Notes: generated by a model not told the origin, from the sequence alone. A stretch of 64,000 nucleotides of DNA from Bin16 sp965206315 (GCA_965206315.1 OZ242210.1:2728001-2792000); one strand, 5' to 3'. Numbered from the stretch's first letter, positions 15,780 through 25,399 are shown. Numbers and translations: made by a program.

Positions 15780-16229
15780 TCAAGCCGGGGCTTCCACCTT
15801 CTTCCGCAAGCGGTTGAAGAACTCGTCGATGACCTGCACGCCGGTCGCCCGCAGGATCATGTCGCCGACGATGCCGAGACGGCCCTTGATGTTCACTTCG
15901 GCCGTGTAGGCCAGCTCGGTCGCATCCCCATCCGGTGAGAGCGTCATCGTGATGTCCGAGGTCATCGTGCTCTTCGTTAGCGAGTCCTCGCCCTCGACGT
16001 GCGCCGTCAGGCTCACGTGGGGGTCCACGTCCACTATCTGCGAGCGGAACCTGATGTCGCCCGCGACCGGCCCGACCTTCGCGCTCATGCCGCCCTCGAA
16101 CGTCCGGTCGTCTATCTTCACGAGGTCCTGCATGCCGGGCATGCAGTCCGCGAACTGCTCTATGTCCAGCACCACGTCCCAGACCGTCTCGGCCGCGGCC
16201 TGCAGCGACACCTTCCCCTGGTACTTCAT
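15780..16229 (-). CDS. SRPBCC/CoxG-like protein
   Basis: 149 residues. Start at 16229 is chosen over 16289 because GGAAGGAG lies directly upstream and the fold begins at MKYQGKVSLQAAAETVWDVV. The body matches carbon monoxide dehydrogenase subunit G proteins: DIEQFADCMPGMQDL, GGMSAKVGPVAGDIRF, ELAYTAEVNIKGRLG and the C-terminal helix VIDEFFNRLRKKV. CoxG proteins recruit or help mature CO-dehydrogenase-type molybdoenzymes, so a link to the large subunit at 10178 is possible although the genes are 3.4 kb apart and face opposite ways. Confidence 0.85.
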   Translation of the reverse strand: MKYQGKVSLQAAAETVWDVVLDIEQFADCMPGMQDLVKIDDRTFEGGMSAKVGPVAGDIRFRSQIVDVDPHVSLTAHVEGEDSLTKSTMTSDITMTLSPDGDATELAYTAEVNIKGRLGIVGDMILRATGVQVIDEFFNRLRKKVEAPA

Positions 16230-16355
16230 CCCGCTCCTTCCCCGGATGGATTGCGCAGGGAGACTATCGCAAGCAGCCCCCGCGCACAAACGAAGACCAC
16301 CTCGCCTGCAAGCGAGGTGGTCTTCATCGCGATGACGTTCGATCCGTGGGACGTC

Positions 16356-16991
16356 CTAGTCCTCCGGGAACATCTCCACTTCCCGCTGGACCGGGCCGAG
16401 GCCCTCCCAGTACGCTCCCGTCTCGAGGTTGTAGCGGCCCTGCATGAAGTCGCCGGACTTCTGGCTGCGGATGATGACCGCACACGTCTCCTCGCCCAGG
16501 CTGCGCTCGGCGTGGATCTCGTACGGGCGCACCAGGTCGACGCAACCCGGCTCGACCTTGAAGTTGCCGACCTCCTCGATCGCCACGTAGTCCGGCCGGC
16601 GCTCGGTGCCCTCGACGGGGCGGTAGCGCTCGATCATCTCGTGGCCCACGAGCACGCCGTAGAGCGTGTAGATGTGCGCGTGGTCGTGGATGCCGCGCCA
16701 GCCCGGGTGCTTCGGGGGCTCGACGGGCCTCCCGGTCGGCTCGCGCTTCAGCGCGTTGACCACGAAGCCGTAGTCCGGGTCTTCGTAGAAGAGCAGGTTC
16801 TCGGCGCGGTCCGTGAACACGTTCACCGGCCACTTCTTCGACGCCTCCTGCACGGTGGGGTCGGCGAGGAACTCCTGCAGCACCGGCGTCAGCGCGACCC
16901 AGCGCTTCTCCGGGTCCGGCTCGCTGGCGAACAGTTCGCGCGTCTGCTTGATGAACCTGTCCAGGGCGGTCTCAGTCGTTACCGTGGTCAT
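16356..16991 (-). CDS. double-stranded beta-helix (cysteine dioxygenase-like) protein
   Basis: 211 residues. The centre reads HDHAHIYTLYGVLVGHEMIERYRP, in the position of the cupin metal site, and the later VDLVRPYEIHAERS supplies a further His, as in COG5553-type predicted metal-dependent enzymes related to cysteine and thiol dioxygenases. The N-terminal 80 residues are helical. It is the last gene of a long minus-strand operon starting with hyuB at 23140, only 17 bases after the upstream amidohydrolase. It could act on a thiol or small acid product of that pathway; this is inference. Confidence 0.7.
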   Translation of the reverse strand: MTTVTTETALDRFIKQTRELFASEPDPEKRWVALTPVLQEFLADPTVQEASKKWPVNVFTDRAENLLFYEDPDYGFVVNALKREPTGRPVEPPKHPGWRGIHDHAHIYTLYGVLVGHEMIERYRPVEGTERRPDYVAIEEVGNFKVEPGCVDLVRPYEIHAERSLGEETCAVIIRSQKSGDFMQGRYNLETGAYWEGLGPVQREVEMFPED

Positions 16992-17008
16992 GGCTTCTCC
17001 TTCCTGTG

Positions 17009-18160
17009 CTAAACGCTTGCCGGCACTTCAGCGAGATTGTACAGGTTGGCGCAATTGTCCCAGAGGATCTTCCTCTTGTCCTCATCGGAGATACCGAGTT
17101 CGAGGAAGCTGGACACCGCGTCCGGGTACTTGGAGTCCCCGTGCGGGTAGTCCGTCGAGAACACCATCTTGTCGCTGCCCACCCAGTCGATCGCGTACTT
17201 CGCGGGCTCCTCGTCCGGCTCGATGGATATCCAGCACTGGCGCTTGAAGTACTCCGTCGGCGCCATCTTGAGTTCCGGGACGAATACGTCCGCCTCACGC
17301 TCGTACCCCTCGTCCAGCCGCCAGAGCAGCCACGGCGCCCACGAGCAGTTCGCCTCCAGGAAGGCGGCGCGCAGCCTGGGGTGACGCTCAAGCACGCCCC
17401 CGCCACAGAAGCTGGCGAGCGCCATCATCTGCTCGACCGGCTGCGCGAACACGCGGCGCAGCATGAAGTTCGGCTCGAAGTGCTGGCCGACCTGCTTCGC
17501 TCCCGACGACGACGACTCGTGGAACCCGATGGTGATGTCGTACTCCTCGAGCGCGCTCCACAGCGGGTCGTAGTACGGGTCGTGCCAGGGTGTGTCCGTC
17601 ATCTGGTTGGAGCGCATGAACACGGCTCGGAAGCCCAGCTCCTTCACCGCGCGCTCCACCTCGGCGACCGCGTCATCCACGTCGAACGGCGAGACCATCG
17701 CCGCGCCGAGAAGCCTGTCCGGCGCCGGGGCGCAGAAGTCGTACATCCAGTCGTTGTACGCCCGGGCGATCGCGGCTGCGAACGGCGGGTCCATGAACGG
17801 CTCGGCCAGCGTGTGCAGCCCACGCGTGGGGAAGAGCACCGCAATATCCAACCCCTCCACGTCCATCGCCTCCAGCTGCACCTCCGTGGACCAGCCGCGC
17901 TCGGCGTGGCTGGCGTAGAGCTTCTGGTTGCGCTCGTAGTTGTGCCCGCCCGCCTGGTTGGGGTTGGTCGAACGCACACCTGTCGTCGTGCCCCACGGCG
18001 TGCCGTCCGGGTGGACCGTGCGCAGGTCGCGCACGTTCGCGGACAGGACGCCGACCTGGGCGTAGTCGCGGTACTTCTTGTCCGTATATCGCTGCCACAG
18101 GTCCGGCGGCTCCATGATGTGCATGTCGCTGTCGATGATCCTGAACCCACCCTTGGCCAT
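17009..18160 (-). CDS. amidohydrolase family 2 protein, tandem copy 1
   Basis: 383 residues from ATG 18160 (AGGAGG upstream). IIDSDMHIMEPPDLWQRY is the D-x-H metal motif at the barrel start; IGFHES, the NFMLRRVFAQPVEQMMAL segment and FSTDYPHGDSKYPDAV give the later ligands. It belongs with predicted decarboxylases/hydrolases of aromatic or cyclic acids. It is about 90% identical to the next gene upstream (18189-19337); start-to-start unit length is 1180 bases and the 3' flank (TCTAAACGCT) is also shared, so a recent tandem duplication. Main differences lie in residues 36-75. Confidence 0.9.
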   Translation of the reverse strand: MAKGGFRIIDSDMHIMEPPDLWQRYTDKKYRDYAQVGVLSANVRDLRTVHPDGTPWGTTTGVRSTNPNQAGGHNYERNQKLYASHAERGWSTEVQLEAMDVEGLDIAVLFPTRGLHTLAEPFMDPPFAAAIARAYNDWMYDFCAPAPDRLLGAAMVSPFDVDDAVAEVERAVKELGFRAVFMRSNQMTDTPWHDPYYDPLWSALEEYDITIGFHESSSSGAKQVGQHFEPNFMLRRVFAQPVEQMMALASFCGGGVLERHPRLRAAFLEANCSWAPWLLWRLDEGYEREADVFVPELKMAPTEYFKRQCWISIEPDEEPAKYAIDWVGSDKMVFSTDYPHGDSKYPDAVSSFLELGISDEDKRKILWDNCANLYNLAEVPASV

Positions 18161-18188
18161 CGCCGTCCTCCTGTCTCTCTCTGCTTGT

Positions 18189-19337
18189 CTAAACGCTGGC
18201 CGGAACTTCCGCGAGCTTGTAGAGCTCGGCGCAGTTGTCCCAGAGGATCTTCCTCTTGTCCTCATCGGGGAGCGCGAGTTCGATGAAGCTGGACACCGCG
18301 TACGGATACTTGGAGTCGCCGTGGGGGTAGTCCGTCGAGAACACCATCTTATCGCTGCCCACCCAGTCGATCGCGTACTTCGCGGGCTCCTCGTCCGGCT
18401 CGACGGATATCCAGCACTGGCGCTTGAAGTACTCCGTAGGCGCCATCGTGAGCTCCGGGACGAACACGTCCGCCTCTCGCTCGTATCCCTCGTCCAGCCG
18501 CCAGAGCAGCCACGGCGCCCACGCGCAGTTGGCCTCCAGGAATGCTGCGCGCAGCCTCGGGTGGCGCTCCAGCACGCCGCCGCCGCAGAAGCTGGCAAGC
18601 GCCATCATCTGCTCGACCGGCTGCGCGAACACGCGGCGCAGCAGGGTGTTCGATCCGAAGTGGTCGCCCGCCTGCCGCGCGCCGGACGACGAGGCCTCGT
18701 GGAAACCGATAGGGATGTCATACTCCTCGAGCGCGCTCCACAGCGGGTCGTAGAACGGATCGTGCCAGGGCTTGTCCGTCATCTGGTTGGAGCGCATGAA
18801 CACCGTACGGAAGCCCAACTCCTTCACCGCGCGCTCAACCTCGGCAACGGCGTCGTCCATGTCGAACGGCGAGACCATCGCCGCGCCGAAGAGCCTGTCC
18901 GGCGCAGGGGCGCAGAAGTCGTACATCCAGTCGTTGTACGCCCGCGCCAGCGCCGCCGCGAACGGTGGGTCCATGAACGGCTCGGCCAGCGTGTGCAACC
19001 CCCGGGTGGGGAAGAGCACCGCGACATCCAGCCCTTCCACGTCCATCGCCTCCAGCTGCACCTCGGTGGACCAGCCGCGCTCCGCGTGGGTGACGTAGAG
19101 CTTCTGATTGCGCTCGTAGTTGTGGCCGCCCGCCTGGCTGGGTCTGCTCGCGGCGCGCACGGGCGCTCCCCACGGTCTGCCGTCAGGATGGACGGTGCGG
19201 AGGTCGCGCACGTTGTCCGACGTCACCCCCACCTGGGCGTAGTCGCGGTACTTCTTGTCCGTGTACCGCTGCCACAGGTCCGGCGGCTCCATGATGTGCA
19301 TGTCGCTGTCGATGATCCTGAATCCGCCCTTGGCCAT
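18189..19337 (-). CDS. amidohydrolase family 2 protein, tandem copy 2
   Basis: 382 residues, paralogue of the gene just downstream. It has the same metal motifs (DSDMHIMEPPDLW, STDYPHGDSKYP). Compared with copy 1 it has GAPVRAASRPSQ instead of GTTTGVRSTNPNQ near residue 65, SGARQAGDHFGSNTLL instead of SGAKQVGQHFEPNFML near 235, and DKPWHDPFYDPL instead of DTPWHDPYYDPL, so differences cluster around likely substrate loops. It starts 10 bases after the alcohol dehydrogenase stop, within the same operon. Confidence 0.9.
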   Translation of the reverse strand: MAKGGFRIIDSDMHIMEPPDLWQRYTDKKYRDYAQVGVTSDNVRDLRTVHPDGRPWGAPVRAASRPSQAGGHNYERNQKLYVTHAERGWSTEVQLEAMDVEGLDVAVLFPTRGLHTLAEPFMDPPFAAALARAYNDWMYDFCAPAPDRLFGAAMVSPFDMDDAVAEVERAVKELGFRTVFMRSNQMTDKPWHDPFYDPLWSALEEYDIPIGFHEASSSGARQAGDHFGSNTLLRRVFAQPVEQMMALASFCGGGVLERHPRLRAAFLEANCAWAPWLLWRLDEGYEREADVFVPELTMAPTEYFKRQCWISVEPDEEPAKYAIDWVGSDKMVFSTDYPHGDSKYPYAVSSFIELALPDEDKRKILWDNCAELYKLAEVPASV

Positions 19338-19347
19338 CGCCGCTCTC

Positions 19348-20445
19348 CTATCGCGCAGGTTCGCCGTTCGGCAGTATCACCGCGACCATCGCTTCGAGGC
19401 TCTCGTGCGCCTCGAAGCCTTCGTTCACGTCTTCCAGTTCGTACTTGTGCGTGATGAGCTTCTCCACCGGCCTGTCGACCATTGTACGCATGGCCTGCAA
19501 CGACCGGATAATATGCCTCGGGCCCGCCGAGAACACACCCTGCACGCGGATGACCTTGCGGGTGAGCAGCGCCGGGTTCGCCTCGAGCAGGCCGTAGTCC
19601 GTCCACTGGCCTATCACGAGGTACCTTCCGCCGAAGCGCACCATCTCCAGTCCCTCGCGGAACGCCGTCAGCCCTCCGGACGCCTCGACGATGAGGTCGC
19701 CGCCGCGTCCGTCTGTCAGCTCTTTCACGCGCTCGATGCGCGCCTCGGGAGTGTTCCATTCGGAGATGTCGACGGTTTCGCTCGCGCCGAGCTCGCGCGC
19801 CAGTTCCAGCCTGCTCTCGGGCGCGCCAACCACGATGACCCGCCCTGCCCCGCCGAGCAACACCTGGTTGAGCACGCCCATGCCGATGGGGCCGGAGCCC
19901 TGCACCACGACCGTATCGCCGAGGTCGACGCCGCCGATGCGATCCACGCCGTTCAACGCCGTGTGATTGCCGATGACGCTCAACAGCGCGCGCTCGTTCG
20001 AGACGTCGTCAGGGACGCGCAGCAGCCAGGGAGTCGCGCTCAACTGGATGTACTGTCCGAAGCCGCCACGCAGGTACGGCGGTTCGTTGCACAGCGTCGT
20101 GCCGTACGAGCGGGTGTTCTGACACGACTCGCCCACCGCGCACCGGATGCAGCGTCCGCACGGCGCGTCGCGGAAGATGACGCGGTCGCCGGGGCGCACC
20201 GGCTCCCCGAGCACGTCCGTCGCGATCTCCGGCGATATCTCTTCGATGACGCCGACGTTCTCGTGGCCGAAGATCATCGGCGCGGGCGTAGCGTCCAGGT
20301 GCCAGGCGTGCACGTCGGTGCCGCAGATGGCGGCCATCTGCATCTGCACGAGCGCCCCGCCCGGCTCCATCGGCAGGACGGGGAACTCCTGCACCTCCAG
20401 CGGCTTGTTCGCTCCAACGAAAACGGCAGCCTTGCACGTCGTCAT
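19348..20445 (-). CDS. zinc-dependent alcohol dehydrogenase (MDR superfamily)
   Basis: 365 residues; ATG 20445 is 4 bases upstream of where the previous gene ends its stop codon. ICGTDVHAWHLDATPAPMIFGHENVG gives the catalytic zinc Cys and His-Glu, GRCIRCAVGESCQN resembles the structural zinc Cys cluster with fewer cysteines than usual, and VVQGSGPIGMGVLNQVLL is the Rossmann NAD(P) loop. VVGAPESRLELARELGA suggests an unusual cofactor-binding edge without the usual Asp. Role: oxidation or reduction of an alcohol/aldehyde in the operon pathway. Confidence 0.9.
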   Translation of the reverse strand: MTTCKAAVFVGANKPLEVQEFPVLPMEPGGALVQMQMAAICGTDVHAWHLDATPAPMIFGHENVGVIEEISPEIATDVLGEPVRPGDRVIFRDAPCGRCIRCAVGESCQNTRSYGTTLCNEPPYLRGGFGQYIQLSATPWLLRVPDDVSNERALLSVIGNHTALNGVDRIGGVDLGDTVVVQGSGPIGMGVLNQVLLGGAGRVIVVGAPESRLELARELGASETVDISEWNTPEARIERVKELTDGRGGDLIVEASGGLTAFREGLEMVRFGGRYLVIGQWTDYGLLEANPALLTRKVIRVQGVFSAGPRHIIRSLQAMRTMVDRPVEKLITHKYELEDVNEGFEAHESLEAMVAVILPNGEPAR

Positions 20446-20449
20446 GCGC

Positions 20450-21430
20450 CTAACCCTCCCCCAGTTCCAGACGTTCCGTCCATTCGAGCCAGTCGCGTAT
20501 CGCCGCCTCCGGCGGGTACTGCGGTTCGTAGCCCAGTTCGCGGCGGGCGCGGCTGATGTCGAGCGCATAGTACGCCAGCGGGCCCATGCCGCGCGGGTCG
20601 AGCCCCGGCCCGACCTCGATCTGAGCGCCGGGGATGACGGCACGGATGGCGTCCGCGAAGTCGTTGAGCGTGTACGTGCGCCCGCTGCCGATGTGAAAGA
20701 CGTGGCCCTCGAAGCTGTCTACGAGGCACCCCTTGACGACGCTCTGCGCCACGTCGCGCGCGTAGGTGAGGTCGAGCCGCTGGTCGCCGCCCTGCGGGAT
20801 GACGATGGGACGTCCCGCGATGGCGCTCCGAATCAGCTCGCCCCAGATCATGTTGTGGCTGCCGTGGCGCTCCGCGCCCTTGCCGAGGCCGTAGATGGCG
20901 GCGAACCGCATGGCAGCGAAGTCGATGCCGAAGAGCCGCTTGTACTGGATGCCCATGAGCTCGGACGCGGCCTTGGCCGCGCCGTAGACGCTCGACATGG
21001 GGTACGCGGGGAAGTCTTCGTCCACGGGCACCATCTGCGGTTCGAGGTGCTCGGGCGTCATCCGCGAGAGCGCGCCTATCGAGCTCGTGAAGGAGACGCG
21101 GTCGATGCCGTTGCGGCGCGCTGCTTCGAGGACGTAGACCGTCGCAAGCGCGTTGACCGAGAAGCCGAGCACCGGGTCAGCGTCCGCCGTGTCCGGGTAG
21201 ACGGCCGCGAGGTGGCAGATGCGCTCGACGCGGTGCTCCTTACACGCGCGGTCCAACTGCTCAAGCGACGTGATGTCGCCCTCGACGAACGCGAATTCGT
21301 CGCTCACGTCGCGCAGCAACGTGAAGTCCGGGCGGTTGTCGAAGACGACGGGCTCGTGCCCCATCGTGAGCAGGTCGCGGGTGACCCAGCACCCGTTTAC
21401 CCCCAGCCCGCCTGTCACGAGGATTCGCAA
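20450..21430 (-). CDS. NAD-dependent epimerase/dehydratase (extended SDR)
   Basis: 326 residues. ILVTGGLGVNGCWVTRDLL is the nucleotide-binding TGxxGxxG region, VFDNRPD binds the adenosine, FTSSIGALS holds the catalytic Ser and YPMSSVYGAAKAASE the YxxxK. DLTYARDVAQSVVKGCLVD is typical of UDP-sugar epimerase-like proteins, but in this catabolic operon it may act on another hydroxy or keto substrate. It lies between hyuB and the alcohol dehydrogenase with gaps of 15 and 4 bases. A related epimerase is at 44135. Confidence 0.88.
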   Translation of the reverse strand: MRILVTGGLGVNGCWVTRDLLTMGHEPVVFDNRPDFTLLRDVSDEFAFVEGDITSLEQLDRACKEHRVERICHLAAVYPDTADADPVLGFSVNALATVYVLEAARRNGIDRVSFTSSIGALSRMTPEHLEPQMVPVDEDFPAYPMSSVYGAAKAASELMGIQYKRLFGIDFAAMRFAAIYGLGKGAERHGSHNMIWGELIRSAIAGRPIVIPQGGDQRLDLTYARDVAQSVVKGCLVDSFEGHVFHIGSGRTYTLNDFADAIRAVIPGAQIEVGPGLDPRGMGPLAYYALDISRARRELGYEPQYPPEAAIRDWLEWTERLELGEG

Positions 21431-21445
21431 TCCTGCCTCCCGATA

Positions 21446-23140
21446 TCAGATGCTGACCGCGGCCTCGACCTCTTCCCTGCTCATGCCGTACACGTCGAGC
21501 GCCGTTTCCTCGGAGATGTAGCCGTTGCGGAGGTCGGAGACGACGCGCTCACGCTCGCGCTCCTTCGGATCGCCGACGCCCGCGGCGGACGCTGTTTCCA
21601 TACGCACCACGTCGCCCGGAGCCATGGGAACGTTGGAGATGAGGCCGGTGTAGGCCTTCTCACTGTCGGTCCCCGGGTTCATCACGACGCGGCCCGGCCT
21701 GCCGTTGCCCCCGCCGTTCACGCCGCGCGCCGGAGCGAGCGTCCTCGGTGTGCCGCCCGCGTATTGCGCCTGCGAGCGCACGCGGTACTCGCGCCGCAGC
21801 GCGAGGCCTCCCCGGTACTTCCCCGCCCCTCCGGTGTCCGGCACAAGGCAGAACTGCTCCATGTCCACGTCGAACTCGGACTCGATGATCTCGACGCCCG
21901 TGTACTTCGCGCCCCCGGTCCAGGAATGCGCGGTGCCCGTGTAGCCGTCGCCGCCGTCGTACGCGCCGTTGCCGGAGACGATGATCTCGTACTGCACGTA
22001 ACGCTTCGCCGCGGGGCCGCTCGTGCCCAGCACAACCATGCCGGAGACGCTGTTGTGCGCCACCGCGGGATTGCCCGAGACCTTGCTCAGCGCCTCGAAC
22101 ACCACGTCCTCCACCACCGGCATCGTCATGGAGTAGAAGCCCACGGGCGCGGGGAACTGCGGACAGATGACGCTGCCTTCCCGGAACCGGCATTCGATGG
22201 TGCGCGCGAGGCCGTAGTTGTTCGGCATGTCGGAGCCCATCATGGCTATCGCGGCGTAGTTCACCATGCCGCGCACGAACGGCGGTCGGGCGTTCACCGG
22301 CCCCAGCGACTGATCGCCCGAGCCGCTGAAGTCCATGACGAGCCGGTCGCCCTCCTTGATAGCCGCCACGTGGATGCGGATCGTCTCCGTGGGGTTGGCG
22401 ACGTCGTCGATGAACGCCTCGACCTCGACCGTGCCGTCCGGCCAGGTCTCGATCACCTGGCGGGCGCGCACCTCGGTACGGTCGCCGATGCCCTTGAACG
22501 CGTCCAGCACCGCTTCCCTGCCGTACGTCTCCACCGTGTGGTTGAGGCGACGGACGCCGATGCTCCAGAGCGCGCCCGCCTGCGCCTCGAGGTCGCCCAG
22601 CACGAGTTCCGGTGTGCGCGTGTTGGCGCGCAGGAACTGGACGACCTCCTTATGCGGCACGCGCCCGCGCATGAACTGCACGGGCAGTATCGACAGCCCC
22701 TCGCCGAACAGGTCCCGCGCTATCGCGTTGCGCGAGCCGGGTGACTGCCCGCCGATGTCTACCTTGTGGCCCATGCTGGCGCAGAACGCGATGACCTCGT
22801 CGCCGGCGAACACGGGCATGACGACGACCATATCGCTCGGGTGCGGGCAGCCGGAGTGGTAGGGGTGGTTCGTGAGGAAGCAGTCGCCCTCGCGCATGCC
22901 CTCGACGTCGTAGAACTCCAGTACGCCGCGTACGCAGTCCGGGTACGCTCCAAGATGGGTGGGCAGCGGCGAATGCTGGCCGACGACATTGCCCTCGCGG
23001 TCGGTGATGCCGGCGGAGAAGTCGTGGGACTCGCGGATGATGGTGGAGTAGCCGGTGCGGAGAACGGCCGCCTGCATCTCGCGAACGATACCGTCCAGCC
23101 GGGCTCGTATGACTTCCTGCGTGATAACGTCGGTGGCCAT
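21446..23140 (-). CDS. hyuB: hydantoinase B/oxoprolinase family protein (HyuB), copy 1
   Basis: 564 residues; ATG 23140 is preceded by GGGAGGAAG. The N-terminal DVITQEVIRARLDGIVREMQ and the blocks HDFSAGITDREGNV, HPYHSGCPHPSDMVV, GHKVDIGGQSPGS and DFSGSGDQSLGP are the HyuB family hallmarks. HyuB works with HyuA to hydrolyse a cyclic amide (hydantoin, 5-oxoproline, caprolactam) or to carboxylate ketones, using ATP. It is the first gene of the long minus-strand operon and diverges from hyuA at 23274. It ends with the conserved YGMSREEVEAAVS. Three more hyuB copies are in the window. Confidence 0.93.
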   Translation of the reverse strand: MATDVITQEVIRARLDGIVREMQAAVLRTGYSTIIRESHDFSAGITDREGNVVGQHSPLPTHLGAYPDCVRGVLEFYDVEGMREGDCFLTNHPYHSGCPHPSDMVVVMPVFAGDEVIAFCASMGHKVDIGGQSPGSRNAIARDLFGEGLSILPVQFMRGRVPHKEVVQFLRANTRTPELVLGDLEAQAGALWSIGVRRLNHTVETYGREAVLDAFKGIGDRTEVRARQVIETWPDGTVEVEAFIDDVANPTETIRIHVAAIKEGDRLVMDFSGSGDQSLGPVNARPPFVRGMVNYAAIAMMGSDMPNNYGLARTIECRFREGSVICPQFPAPVGFYSMTMPVVEDVVFEALSKVSGNPAVAHNSVSGMVVLGTSGPAAKRYVQYEIIVSGNGAYDGGDGYTGTAHSWTGGAKYTGVEIIESEFDVDMEQFCLVPDTGGAGKYRGGLALRREYRVRSQAQYAGGTPRTLAPARGVNGGGNGRPGRVVMNPGTDSEKAYTGLISNVPMAPGDVVRMETASAAGVGDPKERERERVVSDLRNGYISEETALDVYGMSREEVEAAVSI

Positions 23141-23273
23141 CAACTTCCTCCCGTCAGGCGGTGATAACCTATGCGCGCCGCGAGGGGCTGTCAAACCCGC
23201 GCGGCGCTTTGCGCGAACGCCCGCGCACCCCTATAGTTCGCGTTCGATCCCACGCAAGGAAGGCCGGTTCCAG

Positions 23274-25322
23274 ATGAAGACGGTTGCAGTAGACACGGGC
23301 GGAACGTTCACCGACATGGTCGTGCTCGAGCACGAGTCCGGCGAGGTCGACGTGCTGAAGGTCCCGTCCACCCCCCAGGAACCCGGACGCGCGATCATCG
23401 ACGGCCTGCGCGAGCTGCTCGACGCCAACCTCGAAGCCGGGGAGGTGGCCTCGTTCACCCACGGCACGACGGTCGGCACGAACATCCTCGTGCAGGACAA
23501 GGGCGCGCGCGTGGGCCTGCTCATCACGGACGGCTTCAGCGGCGTGAACGACGTCTGGCACATCCCGCGGTTCGGCAGCGACCTGTCCGACATCTACGTG
23601 GAGAAGAACCCGCCCGTAGAGCCGTGGCTGCGCGAGGAGATCGTGGAGCGCGTCGACTACCAGGGTAACGTGAAGAAGCCGCTGGACGTGGAGCAGGCGC
23701 GGGAAGCCGTGAAGCGGCTCAAGAAGAAGGGCGCGGAGTCTGTCGCGGTCGTGCTGCTGTTCTCGTTCCTGAACCCGGAGCACGAGCGGGCGCTCGGCGA
23801 GATGATCAGGGAGGAGTTCCCGGACGGCTCGGTCTCGCTCTCGTCCGAGATACTGCCGCAGATACGCGAGTTCCCCCGCCTGAGCACCACGGTCGCGAAC
23901 GCGCGGCTCGCTCCCGCGATGATCGATTACCTCGGCAAGCTGGCCGATGGGCTGCGGGGTCTCGGCATCACCACCGAGCAGCTGTACATCATGCAGAGCA
24001 ACGGGGGCGTCGCGAAGATAACGAGCGTCATCCCCATCACCACCCTGCTCTCCGGCCCGTGCGCCGGTTCAGAGGCGGGGATGCAGATCGCCGACTCCGC
24101 CGGGTTCTCCAACATGGTGTCGTTCGACATGGGTGGCACGAGCAGCGACATCGCGCTCGGTGAGAACGGCTCCGTGCTGGAGCAGACGTCCGTACTCATC
24201 GGCGACTGGGAGATCGCGGCGCCCATGCTGATGATCAACACCATCGGCGCGGGCGGTGGCACCATCGCGTGGATAGACGGCGGCGGCGCGCTGCAGGTGG
24301 GGCCGCACAGCGCGGGCGCCGATCCCGGTCCCGTCGCGTACGACAAGGGCGGCACACAGCCGACCGTCACCGACGCCAACCTGCTGCTCGGCTTCCTCCA
24401 CCCGGAGTACCTGCTGGGCGGCAAGGTGAAGACGAACAGGCAGAAGGCGTACGACGCCGTCGCCGACATGGGCAAGCAGCTCGGCATCGAGCCGATGGCG
24501 ACGGCGGAGGGCATCATCCGCATCATCAACGCGAAGATGGAAGAGGGCATCCGCGAGGTATCGACCGAGCGCGGGTACGACCTGCGCAACTTCGTGCTCG
24601 TCGCGTTCGGAGGCGCGGGGCCGGTGCACGCCGGACGGCTCGCCGCCGACCTCGGGATGAGCAAGGTAGTCGTCCCGCCGATGCCGGGCGTGAGCTCGGC
24701 ACTCGGCCTCATCATGGCGGACCCGCGCCGCGACTTCGTGCGCTCCCGCCTGACCGACCTGGAGCAGCTGGGAGCAGGCGAACTCGGTTCCATCTTCGCG
24801 GCGCTGCGTGACCACGCGATCGGCGAGTTCAAAGCGGACGGCTTCGACGAGGACTCCATCGGCTGCACGTTCTCGGTTGACCTGCGCTACCAGGGCCAGG
24901 GCTACGAGCTGAACGTTCCTGCCGGAGACGACGTCAACCTGAGCGCGCAGGCCATCGCCGACATACGTGAGCGGTTCGACCAGGCGCACGAGCAGCTGTT
25001 CGGCCACAGCGCCAAGACCGAGCCGGCGGAGGCCGTGAACTACCGCGTCCGCGCGACAGTTCGAGTGCCGAAGTTCTCCATGAAGCGCCACGAGCGCGCT
25101 ACGGGGTCGGCGGACAGCGCGAAGATCGGCGAGCGCGAGGTGTACTTCGACCGCGTGTCCGGCATGACGCCCACGCCGGTGTACGAGCGCACGCTGCTCG
25201 CGCCCGGCCACGAGGTCGCAGGCCCGGCCATCGTCGAGCAGCTGGACAGCACGACGGTGGTCTACCCCGGTCAGCAGGCAGTCGTCGACGACTACGGGAA
25301 CCTCATCATCTCCATCGGTTAG
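23274..25322 (+). CDS. hyuA: hydantoinase/oxoprolinase family protein (HyuA)
   Basis: 682 residues. MKTVAVDTGGTFTDMVVL is the ATP-binding start of the HyuA/acetone-carboxylase-like ASKHA fold, FTHGTTVGTNIL the second phosphate motif, and SFDMGGTSSDIAL the third. NTIGAGGGTIAWID and FGGAGPVHAGRLAADLG are family signatures. HyuA activates the amide or ketone with ATP for hydrolysis or carboxylation by HyuB. It is the only hyuA in the window, against four hyuB genes. It is separated from divergent hyuB copy 1 by 133 bases that must hold both promoters. The start at 23274 was preferred over the much longer open frame because the fold begins there. Confidence 0.93.
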   Translation: MKTVAVDTGGTFTDMVVLEHESGEVDVLKVPSTPQEPGRAIIDGLRELLDANLEAGEVASFTHGTTVGTNILVQDKGARVGLLITDGFSGVNDVWHIPRFGSDLSDIYVEKNPPVEPWLREEIVERVDYQGNVKKPLDVEQAREAVKRLKKKGAESVAVVLLFSFLNPEHERALGEMIREEFPDGSVSLSSEILPQIREFPRLSTTVANARLAPAMIDYLGKLADGLRGLGITTEQLYIMQSNGGVAKITSVIPITTLLSGPCAGSEAGMQIADSAGFSNMVSFDMGGTSSDIALGENGSVLEQTSVLIGDWEIAAPMLMINTIGAGGGTIAWIDGGGALQVGPHSAGADPGPVAYDKGGTQPTVTDANLLLGFLHPEYLLGGKVKTNRQKAYDAVADMGKQLGIEPMATAEGIIRIINAKMEEGIREVSTERGYDLRNFVLVAFGGAGPVHAGRLAADLGMSKVVVPPMPGVSSALGLIMADPRRDFVRSRLTDLEQLGAGELGSIFAALRDHAIGEFKADGFDEDSIGCTFSVDLRYQGQGYELNVPAGDDVNLSAQAIADIRERFDQAHEQLFGHSAKTEPAEAVNYRVRATVRVPKFSMKRHERATGSADSAKIGEREVYFDRVSGMTPTPVYERTLLAPGHEVAGPAIVEQLDSTTVVYPGQQAVVDDYGNLIISIG

Positions 25323-25370
25323 CCCAAGCGTCAGACTACGAGTGCAGCCTTCCCAGCGTGAAGCCTCTCA

Positions 25371-25399
25371 TTGACATTAGCGCTCGTGGCTGATATGCG
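25371..25399 (+). promoter_or_regulatory. sigma-70-type promoter of the ABC importer operon
   Basis: TTGACA (25371-25376), a spacer of exactly 17 bases, and TATGCG (25394-25399) lie 64 bases before the substrate-binding protein gene, which has its own GGGGGAGGACC ribosome binding site. The -35 is a perfect match to the consensus. Confidence 0.7.
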
